Assembly: GCA_019694795.1 (NCBI GenBank)
Contig: JAIBBF010000006.1
Location: 39,268 to 103,267, forward strand
Length of the DNA: 64,000 bases
Reading direction: 5' to 3'
Origin: Flavobacteriales bacterium
GTDB lineage: Bacteria > Bacteroidota > Bacteroidia > Flavobacteriales_D > UBA2798
In this document: positions 17,289 to 26,695 of the stretch, one piece after another
Numbering within the stretch: position 1 is the stretch's first letter
Layout: every line of letters begins with the position of its first letter
Translations under genes and position numbers: made by a program
The notes under the pieces: model-generated
Told to the model about the DNA's origin: nothing
Seen by the model: only the letters and a program-made list of their open reading frames with translations
Databases searched by the model: none

Positions 17289-18029
17289 TTAAAACAATAA
17301 TATTTTTCGCTTATTCGAGCACTTGGCTTTAACCATGTAGGCGAAATCCAGATTAGCTTCCATTACCAATTGTGCAGAAAATGGATGCGAAGGCGTATAA
17401 GTAGCATAACTAACATTAGCCGGATACTGGTGATTGGCCTGACCTTCTTCGCTGATTAAATCGGTTAATCCATAGCTAAAACGTGCTCCGAATGTAATTC
17501 CAAAATTTTCGGTTCCGATAAAATAACCACCGAATCCTAAATTCATCGTTGGATACCCTGGTACCAGATTATCTAAAATTACACCATCGGAAGTTTCAAA
17601 CGTGGGCAGTGTATTTGTACCGGACGCTTTGCGAATAATGGAGTATCCGGGTCCAACTTCAAAATAACGACCATCTTTATTATGACGATACATCAAAATG
17701 AAATCCATCGTATGGAACTGAAGTGATTTTTCGAATTCTGGACTAGCACCGGTAACGGTATCTTTTAAATTGTATTTAAAATCCTGCTGAAATTTACTGA
17801 TCATAAAATCGAACGTGATTTCATGAAAATCATCAAGATTAAATCCCACTTTACCACCGAATCCGTACCCGGTACTTAAGCGATGATTAAACTCCTGATC
17901 ATCAAAAATGTTTTTATTAAACAACCAGGTTGGTCCCCATGAACCTTTTAAACCTATATCCAGCCACCGTTGTGATGAAGCTATAGAGGCGATAAAAATA
18001 AACGACAGCAGTAGGAATGATTTTCTCAT
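17289..18029 (-). CDS. Outer-membrane beta-barrel-like protein
   Basis: This 246-residue protein has a signal peptide (MRKSFLLLSFIFIASIASSQ) followed by alternating hydrophobic/aromatic strands typical of a small outer-membrane barrel of the PorT/OmpA-barrel type (GYGFGGKVGFNLDDFHEITF, YFEVGPGYSII, FGITFGARFSYGLTDL). The C-terminal segment after residue 230 is basic (KAKCSNKRKI), unlike a normal barrel end, so the exact topology is unclear. It is a single-gene unit with its own terminator. No specific function can be assigned. Confidence 0.75.
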   Translation of the reverse strand: MRKSFLLLSFIFIASIASSQRWLDIGLKGSWGPTWLFNKNIFDDQEFNHRLSTGYGFGGKVGFNLDDFHEITFDFMISKFQQDFKYNLKDTVTGASPEFEKSLQFHTMDFILMYRHNKDGRYFEVGPGYSIIRKASGTNTLPTFETSDGVILDNLVPGYPTMNLGFGGYFIGTENFGITFGARFSYGLTDLISEEGQANHQYPANVSYATYTPSHPFSAQLVMEANLDFAYMVKAKCSNKRKILLF

Positions 18030-18088
18030 TATATTTGGTTATTGGATTACCAAAATTACCTAAAAAGCTAAACTAAACAAGACCAAAA

Positions 18089-18835
18089 ATGAAATTATTG
18101 CAGGGAAAAGTGGCCTTAATTACGGGAGCCTCCAGAGGTATCGGAAAAGGCATTGCCGTTAAGTTTGCAGAAGCCGGTGCTGATATTGCCTTTACTTACG
18201 CTTCTTCGGATGAAAAAGCCAGAGCATTGGAAGCTGAGCTTTCTGCTATGGGAATCAAAGCAAAAGGATATAAATCTGATGCTGCCGACTTTAACCAGGC
18301 TGCTCAATTAGTGGATGACGTAGTGGCTGAATTCGGTCGACTGGATGTCCTGATTAACAACGCAGGAATCACCCGCGATACCTTGTTGATGCGTATGACT
18401 GAACAACAATGGGATGAAGTAATTAACACAAATCTTAAATCTGTTTTTAATTTAACAAAAGCGGCTCAAAAGCCGATGTTAAAACAACGCAGCGGATCCA
18501 TCATTAATATGAGCTCTGTAGTTGGAGTTAAAGGGAATGCGGGTCAGGCCAATTACGCTGCTTCTAAAGCAGGAATTATAGGTTTTACCAAATCCGTAGC
18601 GCTTGAACTCGGATCCAGAAACATCCGGAGTAACGCGATTGCTCCTGGTTTTATTGAGACTGAAATGACAGCCGTTCTCGATGAAAAAGTAGTGCAAGGA
18701 TGGAGAGATTCTATTCCCATGAAACGCGGCGGATCACCTGAAGATGTTGCCAATGCTTGTTTGTTTTTAGCATCGGATATGTCGGCCTATATTACCGGAC
18801 AAACCCTCCACGTTTGTGGCGGAATGTTAACCTGA
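18089..18835 (+). CDS. fabG: 3-oxoacyl-[acyl-carrier-protein] reductase
   Basis: This 248-residue short-chain dehydrogenase has the NADPH motif TGASRGIGKG (near residue 13), NNAG (near 90), the catalytic Ser in INMSSVVG (near 140) and Tyr/Lys in YAASKAG (near 155). The C-terminal FLASDMSAYITGQTLHVCGG is diagnostic of FabG. It reduces 3-oxoacyl-ACP in fatty-acid elongation. A gene for a VWA membrane protein follows after 12 bases and is probably cotranscribed. Confidence 0.96.
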   Translation: MKLLQGKVALITGASRGIGKGIAVKFAEAGADIAFTYASSDEKARALEAELSAMGIKAKGYKSDAADFNQAAQLVDDVVAEFGRLDVLINNAGITRDTLLMRMTEQQWDEVINTNLKSVFNLTKAAQKPMLKQRSGSIINMSSVVGVKGNAGQANYAASKAGIIGFTKSVALELGSRNIRSNAIAPGFIETEMTAVLDEKVVQGWRDSIPMKRGGSPEDVANACLFLASDMSAYITGQTLHVCGGMLT

Positions 18836-18847
18836 TAATACATCGGT

Positions 18848-20935
18848 TTGAAAATTCTACTGACTTACCCGGCCTGGTATATACTGCTTTGCTTAGTGGC
18901 TGGAGCACTATATGCCGGGTTGCTTTATTACAGAGAAACCAGATTCGAAGAACTATCGAAAATCTGGAAAAGGATTTTGGCTGTTTCCAGATTTCTGGTG
19001 GTAAGTATTATTGCATTTTTTCTGCTTCAGCCATTGGTAAAAACAGAAAACAGAAGAGTAGAAAAACCAGTGGTGGTCATTGCTCAGGACAACTCCTCCT
19101 CTATTTTACAAAACAGCGATTCTTCGTTTTATTCTTCCGGATATTTATCCTCCATTCAACAATTACAAAAAGATCTTTCGGATGAATATGATGTTAGAAC
19201 TTACACAATTGGCGAATCGGTACGTGAAGGATTAAACATCGATTTTAAGGACCGTACTACCGATCTGGGTACTTTGTTTGATGAATTATTTACCCGCTAT
19301 TACAATCGAAATCTCGGTGCCGTTATTCTTGCCAGTGATGGAATCTATAACCACGGTTCTTCACCCGTTTACTCTGCACAACGCTTAAAAGGCGTTCCTG
19401 TTTTCACCATTGCACTGGGTGATACTACCGTGCGAAAAGATGTTTTAATTGGCGAAGTTGAATACAACCGCTTGGCTTATTTGGGAAATGATTTTCCGGT
19501 GAATGTAATTGTTGATGCAAAAAAATGTAAAGGTTCCGAGATTGATGTAAAGATTAGTCAGAATGGTCAAGCACTGAAATCGCAAAGGGTGAGTATTGCG
19601 GACGACCATTTTAGCAAATCCATCCCCTTTTTGTTGGAAGCGAGAAAAACAGGAATGCAACATTTCCGGATTGAAACCACCATTCTCGAAAATGAAGTAA
19701 GTACGCAGAATAATGTTCGAGATATTTACATTGAAGTCCTCGACTCCCGACAAAAAATTCTTCTCCTGGCCGCTGCCCCGCATCCGGATATTGCAGCCAT
19801 TTCTTCTGCCATTACTTCCAATAAAAATTATGAAGTAGTAAGTAAAACAGTTTCAGAATTTACAGAGAATGTCAATGCCTATGATTTAATCATCCTGCAC
19901 CAGATTCCTTCTATTACGAATCCCTCCAAAACAATCATCGACCAGGCGAAAACAGCAAAGGTTCCGCTGGTGTTTGTGTTGGGGTCTCAAAGCTCAATTC
20001 CATTGTTCAATACGCTGGAAACCGGATTGCAAATTCAAAATTTCAGAAACGGTACTACCAATGCATCGGCCGTATTTAATACCGGATTTACTCTCTTTTC
20101 CATGGATGAAAAATCGGGAAGAAACTTTCAGCGCTTTCCACCATTGCAAATTCCGTTTGGCGACTGGAAAAGCTCAGTGGCCATGAACACCTTGTTTTTT
20201 CAAAAAATCGGAACGGTTGAAACACGGATTCCTCTTGTAATGTACAATAGCGAACGTGATCAAAAAATTGGAATAATCGGCGGTGAAGGAATCTGGAGAT
20301 GGAAAATGCAGGAATTTGCCATGAACGGAAATTCCAATTCGTTTAATGATTTTATTCAAAAATCGGTTCAATTTCTCGCCTCGCGGATTAATAAAAGTTA
20401 CTTCCGCGTTAATGCAGAAAACCGTTACGAAGAGAACCAAAGCATTATCGTTTCTGCTGAATTGTACAATCAGAGTTACGAATTAATCAACGATGCTGAA
20501 GTGGAATTTATTTTGCTTCGCGAAGACAAAAAAGATTTTCGTTACCAGTTTTCACGCAGTGGTTCTGCTTATCGCCTCGATTTGGGTCGACTCCTCCCCG
20601 GTCAATATTCCTACACGGCCAACACCACTTCCAACGGAAAAAAATATTCGGTAAACGGTCAGTTCACCGTCACCCCGGTGATGGCGGAATTTACCAGAAC
20701 TACGGCCGACCATCAGTTGCTGCGTCATTTAAGTTTCGTCACCAAAGGTGAAATGGTAAATAGCAGAGATGTTGCAAAATTGAAATCCATGCTCCAGCAA
20801 TCAGAAGACATTGTTGAAGTGGTTTATCCGGAACGCCGGTTTGATGATCTGCTTCATTTTAGAAGTCTGTTTTTCCTGATTGTATTCTTATTGGCCATGG
20901 AATGGTTTATCCGGAAATGGCTGGGTGCTTATTGA
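18848..20935 (+). CDS. Large membrane protein with von Willebrand factor A-like domain
   Basis: The protein has 695 residues. Two N-terminal membrane helices (about 5-28 and 42-62) are followed by a VWA-like domain whose metal site is visible as AQDNSSSI (DxSxS, near residue 80) and LASDGIYN near 163. Residues about 200-300 look like an Ig-like domain, followed by a glutamine-amidotransferase-like segment (RQKILLLAAAPHPD). A final membrane helix lies near residue 680. Similar Bacteroidota proteins accompany Bat/aerotolerance-type genes. The start is TTG at 18848 because no Met occurs for about 270 codons; it lies 12 bases after fabG. Confidence 0.8.
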   Translation: MKILLTYPAWYILLCLVAGALYAGLLYYRETRFEELSKIWKRILAVSRFLVVSIIAFFLLQPLVKTENRRVEKPVVVIAQDNSSSILQNSDSSFYSSGYLSSIQQLQKDLSDEYDVRTYTIGESVREGLNIDFKDRTTDLGTLFDELFTRYYNRNLGAVILASDGIYNHGSSPVYSAQRLKGVPVFTIALGDTTVRKDVLIGEVEYNRLAYLGNDFPVNVIVDAKKCKGSEIDVKISQNGQALKSQRVSIADDHFSKSIPFLLEARKTGMQHFRIETTILENEVSTQNNVRDIYIEVLDSRQKILLLAAAPHPDIAAISSAITSNKNYEVVSKTVSEFTENVNAYDLIILHQIPSITNPSKTIIDQAKTAKVPLVFVLGSQSSIPLFNTLETGLQIQNFRNGTTNASAVFNTGFTLFSMDEKSGRNFQRFPPLQIPFGDWKSSVAMNTLFFQKIGTVETRIPLVMYNSERDQKIGIIGGEGIWRWKMQEFAMNGNSNSFNDFIQKSVQFLASRINKSYFRVNAENRYEENQSIIVSAELYNQSYELINDAEVEFILLREDKKDFRYQFSRSGSAYRLDLGRLLPGQYSYTANTTSNGKKYSVNGQFTVTPVMAEFTRTTADHQLLRHLSFVTKGEMVNSRDVAKLKSMLQQSEDIVEVVYPERRFDDLLHFRSLFFLIVFLLAMEWFIRKWLGAY

Positions 20936-20936
20936 T

Positions 20937-22001
20937 TCAACGAAAAGAATCTTTTAGTTTTAAAAAGTACCGTTCAATAAGGTAATAGCTGATCAGTGCA
21001 GCAATTAATGCTCCAATGCAATTTTGAGGAAACTGTTGAAACCATAACTCGCTTCCCGGTCCTGTGCGCAGAAATAATCCCTGCCAGAGGTAAAATCCGT
21101 ACGATATTTTTCCAAGGTAGTTCATGGGCGCAAATTCCAGGAATTGCACCGATGTGGATTCCGGTTTACAATAAATCCATCCCAACATGATCGCTGCTGC
21201 ACTTCCCTGGATTATCCATGAAAGAAGCAAAAACTCTTCCGGCAAATAAAGTGGGGATATCCAAAAAAACAGGGCCAGAAAAGGAACCAACGGATGCAGT
21301 ATTAATGTTTTTAACTCCCGCCTAAAATGAGCCATCAGTGCTCCAAAAGCAATGGGCGAAGCAGCCGGGAATAACCAACGCAAGGGACGATAAGCCTCCA
21401 TCAGCGGCATCGATTTTCCTCCAACAGTGGTCTGTAAAAAGGGGAAAATTAAAATCAGAACCACCGACAGAACGATAACCAACAGAAGTGCAAAAGGCAA
21501 TCCGTTTCGCGGAATCCATTTTACCAAAAGAGGCCAGGTTAAATAAAACTGCTCCTCAACACCCAGCGACCAGGTATGGGTCAACTCCACCACATTGTGA
21601 ACCTGGGGCAAAAAATTATAATAATAAAAGATAGCCGCCAGATAGGCTTCGCGATTGACCAGCAGAATTTCTTTTTTATCTAAAGCAAAAACTACCAAAA
21701 GGAAAAACACCAATGCCGGAACCAAACGAAGCAACCTACGGATCATGAATTTTCCATAGTTGATGCTTCCTGTTTTTTCCTTTTCCACCTGCAACAGCAT
21801 GGTGATTAAAAAACCCGACAAGGTAAAAAACAGCAATACGCCTGATTCCCCCGAAAACAATCGCCACACCCGTTCGTGCCAGAAAAATGATTCCGGCAAA
21901 AGCTCATACAATCCGGCGTGACTCCCCACCACGAGCAAGACGGCCAAGGCACGAATACCGTCGAATCCGGGGATGTATGTAGATTTGCTCGACAAATTCA
22001 A
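20937..22001 (-). CDS. Acyltransferase family 3 (OafA-like)
   Basis: This 354-residue integral membrane protein opens with the acyltransferase-3 motif GFDGIRALAVLLVVGSHAG (near residue 13) and contains R-rich loop RRLLRLVPAL and HTWSLGVEEQFYLTWPL near 143. About ten membrane helices are predicted. Members O-acylate surface polysaccharides or lipids using acyl-CoA. The start is TTG at 22001 (or TTG two codons later), as no ATG precedes the conserved motif. It converges with the VWA gene with only one base between stop codons. Confidence 0.9.
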   Translation of the reverse strand: MNLSSKSTYIPGFDGIRALAVLLVVGSHAGLYELLPESFFWHERVWRLFSGESGVLLFFTLSGFLITMLLQVEKEKTGSINYGKFMIRRLLRLVPALVFFLLVVFALDKKEILLVNREAYLAAIFYYYNFLPQVHNVVELTHTWSLGVEEQFYLTWPLLVKWIPRNGLPFALLLVIVLSVVLILIFPFLQTTVGGKSMPLMEAYRPLRWLFPAASPIAFGALMAHFRRELKTLILHPLVPFLALFFWISPLYLPEEFLLLSWIIQGSAAAIMLGWIYCKPESTSVQFLEFAPMNYLGKISYGFYLWQGLFLRTGPGSELWFQQFPQNCIGALIAALISYYLIERYFLKLKDSFR

Positions 22002-22029
22002 TTTAATTTGAATTCAAATCTAATTAGAA

Positions 22030-22779
22030 ATGTGGAAGAAGTTCGGGTTGATGCTGTTCCTTACCGGGATTGTTGTAACAGGGAAAGGACAATCGTTTGA
22101 AATTCCAAATGAGTGGACCGACGATTTTGAATTGGAATGGTATCGGTCTTCCGGTTCAAATCAGGGAATCGAGCGGATTAAGTTTAAAAAAAATTACTGC
22201 AATTACCGGGAATCACGACAAGGCCAGCTTTTGGAATTTCCCTTTAAATGGTCGGAAAAGGATCAAAATGCACTTCTGATTTTTCTTAAAGAGAAGCGGT
22301 TTAATCATATTAAAATCAATAAAATAAAGCAGGTTAAAACAGATAGCCCTTCAGATTATATTATATGCAGGTATAAGGGTCAGCAATACACTATCGGAAA
22401 CGATAATCTGCAAAAAGTCCATCCCCGTGATTTAAAGCGCTACCAATCGATTCAACTTCATCTTTACAATCTGGCTCATCGTTATCTTGAACCTTTAAAG
22501 GTCAATTGCACCATTCCATTTTCAGACGAGCTGATTAATCAACTTACTGAAATTGAACTTGAATTTGTGGTGAACAATATGCAATTGAAGTGGAAATCTG
22601 GTGAGATCCCCGGGCACTTTTCAGTTCAATTATTCCCGGGTACATATTTGATCCATGTAAAGTATAGACTGAAAAATCAGGTCGACCTCAACTTAAAATC
22701 GAAATCGTTTTCGATAGAAATAAATGCCAATAAGGGGATCGGAATCAAATTTTCGGATAATGAAGTTTTATTTGAATAA
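22030..22779 (+). CDS. Hypothetical exported protein
   Basis: This 249-residue protein has a signal peptide (MWKKFGLMLFLTGIVVTGKGQ) and no recognised domain. The mature part has a basic, charged middle and C-terminal beta-strands. The region FSVQLFPGTYLIHVKYRLKN near residue 199 resembles an Ig-like strand pair. It is divergent from the acyltransferase with 28 bases between starts. Codon use is ordinary. No function is proposed. Confidence 0.7.
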   Translation: MWKKFGLMLFLTGIVVTGKGQSFEIPNEWTDDFELEWYRSSGSNQGIERIKFKKNYCNYRESRQGQLLEFPFKWSEKDQNALLIFLKEKRFNHIKINKIKQVKTDSPSDYIICRYKGQQYTIGNDNLQKVHPRDLKRYQSIQLHLYNLAHRYLEPLKVNCTIPFSDELINQLTEIELEFVVNNMQLKWKSGEIPGHFSVQLFPGTYLIHVKYRLKNQVDLNLKSKSFSIEINANKGIGIKFSDNEVLFE

Positions 22780-22824
22780 AGATTAATTAAATAATTTTAA
22801 ATCAAACGATTAAAATATTTGTAT

Positions 22825-23523
22825 TCAAGCAGTATTTTGATCCAAAATTTCCTGAACCCATCCTTTTGCCAGCTCAAATTGTTCCTCCATACTGAGCATT
22901 GAATTATCGATTACCCGTGCATCAGCAGCCTGTACCAAGGGGGTTTCTTTTCGATGGGTGTCTTCATAATCTCTGCTGGCAATATTTTCCATCACTTCAT
23001 CCATCGTCACCTGAACCCCTTTTGAGCGGAGTTCATCGTAACGTCGTTTGGCTCTGGTCTCCTTATCTGCTGTCATGAACATTTTAAGTTCAGCATCCGG
23101 AAAAACTGCTGTGCCAATATCGCGTCCATCCATTACAACCCCTTTGTTCTTTCCCATTTCTTGTTGTAGAGCAACCAACTTTAAACGGACTTCACGGATT
23201 AGACTCACCAATGAAACATAACGCGACACCTCCATTCCACGAATTTCGCCTTCCACATTTTCGCCATTAAGAAAAGTCTCCGAACGTTGAATTTCAGGGT
23301 TAAAATGGAAGGTAATGGATAATTGAGGTAAGATCTCTATTAGCTGATCCTTCAGAACATAATTATCCTTGACCATCCCATTCCGAATACAAAACAAAGT
23401 AACCGCTCTGTACATGGCTCCTGAATCGACATAAATAAAATTAAAATGCCGGGCCAGATGCTTGGCCAATGTGCTTTTCCCGCAGGAAGAATAACCGTCG
23501 ATCGCGATGTTGATCTTTTTCAA
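22825..23523 (-). CDS. cmk: Cytidylate kinase
   Basis: This 232-residue protein has the P-loop GYSSCGKSTLAKHLA near residue 9 and the CMP-site segment GVVMDGRDIGTAVFPDAE near 107, both diagnostic of cytidylate kinase. The enzyme phosphorylates CMP and dCMP. The frame runs from TTG at 23544, but family members start MKKINIAIDGY, so TTG at 23523 is preferred; either way the start is TTG. It is 42 bases downstream of porQ on the same strand, a pairing common in Bacteroidota. Confidence 0.94.
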   Translation of the reverse strand: MKKINIAIDGYSSCGKSTLAKHLARHFNFIYVDSGAMYRAVTLFCIRNGMVKDNYVLKDQLIEILPQLSITFHFNPEIQRSETFLNGENVEGEIRGMEVSRYVSLVSLIREVRLKLVALQQEMGKNKGVVMDGRDIGTAVFPDAELKMFMTADKETRAKRRYDELRSKGVQVTMDEVMENIASRDYEDTHRKETPLVQAADARVIDNSMLSMEEQFELAKGWVQEILDQNTA

Positions 23524-23565
23524 GACGAAGGATTGAGAGGACAAATATAGCCTTTAGAACAGACT

Positions 23566-24603
23566 TTAATTGCGTTTAAAATCGTCCAACCGGAAAGAAA
23601 GTGTGATGTGATTAGAAAGTCCTGCCTGGTTATAGGTGGCCAGCGCATAGGAAAGCTGGAACTTTTTAATTTTCATTCCCATTCCAAATGAAAATCCTGC
23701 CAAGCCTCCTTTTTCATTCACCTTTAACTCTTTTCTCCTGCGGTAATTATATCCGAAACCAATGAAGAAATTCTTGGTCGTCAGCTCGGTACCTATCACC
23801 ATGTGACGCATAAGTCTATCTCCGAATCCGGGTGTTTTTACAGGAATTTCCTGTCCGGTGGTTGGATCAATACTTGGTTTTAGCGTTGGATCTACATAAC
23901 TCAAATCCCATTTCTGAAGATTTTCTGCAGCAAGATGAAAACGAAATGGTGCATGTTTCAGCTTTTGAGAAATGGCAAATTGAACTTCGAAGGGTAAAGA
24001 TTCTCTGTTCCCGGTATACATGGGCTTTAGATTATACCCCAGGTTGCGCATCATCAAAGCAGCCGTGAATCCTTTACCGGGTTTGTGATAAGTTCCTGCC
24101 ACATCCACAGCCATGGATAAGGCATTATAGGTGTAATAAGAAGAATAAATAGTTTTCAGATTCGCTCCAATTGAAAAGGAAGAATCGATTTGTCGACCCG
24201 CACTCAGGTTTAACACATAATCTCCGGCGCTAAATTCCCCCAGTTTTTCTCCGGCTTCATTTCGTTCTTCGAATCTTCCGTAATTAAGATAATTAAAGGT
24301 CGCAGCAAATGTTGCCAAGGAATCTTTGTGCTTTACATAACTGAGAAAACCATAGTTGATGTCGCCAAAATAATTGACATACGACAAGGAAAAGGTATTG
24401 TCCATGCCTTTATTCAGCAGAGAAGGATTGTAAATCCCCAGGGATGGATCAGCATCTTTAACAGCAATCATATTCCCACCCGAAGCAGCAATACGCGCAC
24501 TGCTCACCAAATTGAGTGCAGAAGATGTGCTATTGCCTCCGGTTTGGGCATGGATGAGCCCCGGAAACAGGATGATGAGAATGGAAAATAAAACCTTGTT
24601 CAT
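23566..24603 (-). CDS. porQ: Type IX secretion system protein PorQ
   Basis: This 345-residue protein has a signal peptide (MNKVLFSILIILFPGLIHAQ) and an outer-membrane beta-barrel of the PorP/SprF/PorQ type. The early motif SSARIAASGGNMIAVKDADP (near 36) and the ending LSFRLDDF are typical of PorQ. PorQ is part of the T9SS attachment complex that links cargo to anionic lipopolysaccharide at the cell surface. Its presence beside several CTD-bearing cargo genes supports an active T9SS. It is divergent from trxB and cotranscribed with cmk. Confidence 0.9.
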   Translation of the reverse strand: MNKVLFSILIILFPGLIHAQTGGNSTSSALNLVSSARIAASGGNMIAVKDADPSLGIYNPSLLNKGMDNTFSLSYVNYFGDINYGFLSYVKHKDSLATFAATFNYLNYGRFEERNEAGEKLGEFSAGDYVLNLSAGRQIDSSFSIGANLKTIYSSYYTYNALSMAVDVAGTYHKPGKGFTAALMMRNLGYNLKPMYTGNRESLPFEVQFAISQKLKHAPFRFHLAAENLQKWDLSYVDPTLKPSIDPTTGQEIPVKTPGFGDRLMRHMVIGTELTTKNFFIGFGYNYRRRKELKVNEKGGLAGFSFGMGMKIKKFQLSYALATYNQAGLSNHITLSFRLDDFKRN

Positions 24604-24710
24604 CGCTTTCAGAAACGCAATATAGCTATTCTTATTTTTTGGTACCGACAGAATTTTTCAGGTCTCCAACTTGTGGGTATTTTTTCCGAACAATCGGAAG
24701 CTCTTTTGGT

Positions 24711-24718
24711 TATTTTTG
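24711..24718 (+). promoter_or_regulatory. -7 promoter element of trxB
   Basis: TATTTTTG matches TAnnTTTG and is 18 bases before the trxB ATG. No clear -33 box was found at the expected distance. Confidence 0.35.
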
Positions 24719-24736
24719 CGCAAAACAATCTGTATT

Positions 24737-25684
24737 ATGAGCGAACAAGCCAGTGAACATGTGAGCTGCCTGATCATCGGATCGGGTCCTGCGGGATATA
24801 CTGCTGCAATTTATGCGGCACGTGCTGAATTAAAACCGGTAATGTATCAGGGGTTACAACCGGGTGGACAATTAACCATTACCACCGAAGTAGAAAATTT
24901 TCCGGGTTACCCCGATGGCGTTGAGGGTCCTGAAATGATGATTCAATTACAAAAACAAGCTGAACGTTTCGGTACGCAGGTTCGTTATGGGATGGCTACG
25001 AAAGTAGATTTCAGTGGACCCGTACATAAAGTTTGGATTGATGAAACCACATTGATCACCGCCGATACAGTTATTGTATCTACAGGCGCATCGGCAAAAT
25101 GGCTTGGAATTCCTTCTGAGCAACGTTTAAATGGATTTGGTGTTTCTGCATGTGCCGTTTGCGACGGATTCTTTTATCGTGGTCAGGATGTAGCCATTGT
25201 AGGTGCAGGAGATACTGCAGCAGAAGAAGCTACTTACCTCGCAAAATTATGTACCAAGGTTTACATGCTGGTGCGTAAAGGTGAAATGAGAGCATCCAAG
25301 GCGATGCAACAACGGGTATTAAATACACCAAATATCGAGGTGCTTTTCAATACCGAAACAGATGAAATTTTAGGCGACAAAGCCGTTGAAGGTGTACGTG
25401 TAAAAAATGACGTAACCGGAGAAAAACGCGATTTAAAAGTGACCGGATTCTTTGTTGCGATCGGACATAAACCCAACACCGACATTTTCAAAAACTGGCT
25501 TGATATGGATGAAACCGGATATTTAAAAGTAGTTCCGGGTACCACCAAAACAAATATCCCAGGAGTTTTCGCAGCGGGCGACTGTGCCGATAAAGTGTAT
25601 CGTCAAGCCGTAACTGCAGCAGGAACCGGATGTATGGCAGCTTTGGATGCTGAGCGTTATTTAGCAGATAAAGGTCACCACTAA
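24737..25684 (+). CDS. trxB: Thioredoxin reductase
   Basis: This 315-residue flavoprotein has the FAD-binding motif IIGSGPAGYTAA (near residue 15), the redox pair CAVC in SACAVCDGFF (near 139), an NADPH-binding GAGDTAAEEA and the C-terminal GVFAAGDCADKVYRQ. It transfers electrons from NADPH to thioredoxin. An upstream in-frame non-ATG start would add 22 residues; the ATG at 24737 matches the family and sits just after a -7 element. A bidirectional terminator follows. Confidence 0.97.
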   Translation: MSEQASEHVSCLIIGSGPAGYTAAIYAARAELKPVMYQGLQPGGQLTITTEVENFPGYPDGVEGPEMMIQLQKQAERFGTQVRYGMATKVDFSGPVHKVWIDETTLITADTVIVSTGASAKWLGIPSEQRLNGFGVSACAVCDGFFYRGQDVAIVGAGDTAAEEATYLAKLCTKVYMLVRKGEMRASKAMQQRVLNTPNIEVLFNTETDEILGDKAVEGVRVKNDVTGEKRDLKVTGFFVAIGHKPNTDIFKNWLDMDETGYLKVVPGTTKTNIPGVFAAGDCADKVYRQAVTAAGTGCMAALDAERYLADKGHH

Positions 25685-25700
25685 CATTTAATAGCAATAA

Positions 25701-25729
25701 AAAAGCCCTCTTTAGGAGGGCTTTTTTTA
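25701..25729. terminator. Bidirectional terminator between trxB and T9SS cargo gene
   Basis: GCCCTC (25705-25710) pairs with GAGGGC (25716-25721), flanked by a long A tract and T tract. It can serve trxB on the plus strand and the cargo gene at 25745 on the minus strand. Confidence 0.85.
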
Positions 25730-25744
25730 TGAAATAATGTACGA

Positions 25745-26614
25745 TTAACGAACAAACAATTTTTCAGTTGCTCTTCCTTGATCAAACACAGCATTAACCA
25801 CGTACATACCGGAAGCGAGTCCGCTTAAATCGAATGTAGCCGTTGTAGAAGTGAATGGGAACGAAGCAACTTCTTTACCTGTAAGGTCAAGAACGATTAC
25901 GCGTCCATTGCTTAATTCTGCATTGTTATTTCTAAGATTCAACGTTTCGTTGGCAATGAACATATCAATTTGATTGCTCAAATCGAATGATTCAACTCCT
26001 GTAACTGTTGCACCAGCTGGAATACCAGTACCTGCAGTTCCATCATAAGCATAATCCTTAATGGTAAAAGTAGTACCGTTAGCAGCAACATCTAAACGTG
26101 CCCAACCGTAGTGGTTAGAACCGGAAATGTCGAATACTAATCCAAGGTATTTATTGCTTTGGCCTAACCAATCTCCAAATGGAACAGGGTTACCAAATAC
26201 TACTGCATTCACACCAAGTGCCATACCTCCAAAAGATGAGGAAGTTGGAGCTGTGTTGAATGTAGCTGCGTTATCAATTAAATCATTCAGAGCCATTGCA
26301 TCGGCATAGTTAGCAGGAATGGTTGTACCCGGATGTGATACAACACCATTGGAACCAACAGTATTGATCAATACGCCAACACCGGAATAAGGAATTCCGC
26401 TCATTGACCCGCTGCGGGCAGAAGTGGTGATAATGAAATCTGCATTACCATCGTTATCCAGATCAAGATTGTAGCTATTTCCAACACCAATGGTAGCATC
26501 AGCAATATCAGTGTAAACAATTTGTCCATTCGCTGCACCGGCAACTGTAGCTGCTCCTGCAACCAATGAATAATTCAGAAGACGTTTTGAACGAGTAGAA
26601 TTTTTCTTTTTCAT
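25745..26614 (-). CDS. T9SS-secreted cargo protein A (sorting-domain protein)
   Basis: This 289-residue protein has a long basic signal peptide (MKKKNSTRSKRLLNYSLVAG, ending near GAANGQ at residue 31). The mature part has a calcium-loop-like DLDNDGNADF near residue 50. Residues about 215-289 are a type A T9SS C-terminal sorting domain (VLDLTGKEV...DLSGLASGMYVVNAV...KLFVR). It is a paralogue of the protein at 29770: both share signal style (LLxYSxVAG), the D-rich loop, YxGWxRxD segment and the length. It lies just downstream of an alkaline-phosphatase-like gene. Its role is unknown. Confidence 0.85.
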   Translation of the reverse strand: MKKKNSTRSKRLLNYSLVAGAATVAGAANGQIVYTDIADATIGVGNSYNLDLDNDGNADFIITTSARSGSMSGIPYSGVGVLINTVGSNGVVSHPGTTIPANYADAMALNDLIDNAATFNTAPTSSSFGGMALGVNAVVFGNPVPFGDWLGQSNKYLGLVFDISGSNHYGWARLDVAANGTTFTIKDYAYDGTAGTGIPAGATVTGVESFDLSNQIDMFIANETLNLRNNNAELSNGRVIVLDLTGKEVASFPFTSTTATFDLSGLASGMYVVNAVFDQGRATEKLFVR

Positions 26615-26695
26615 AGGTTCTTTGGTTAGTGGAACAATAATAAAAAAAATTCTGCCACGATTATCTACCGATGCTGAAGTAGATATTAGACAGCC

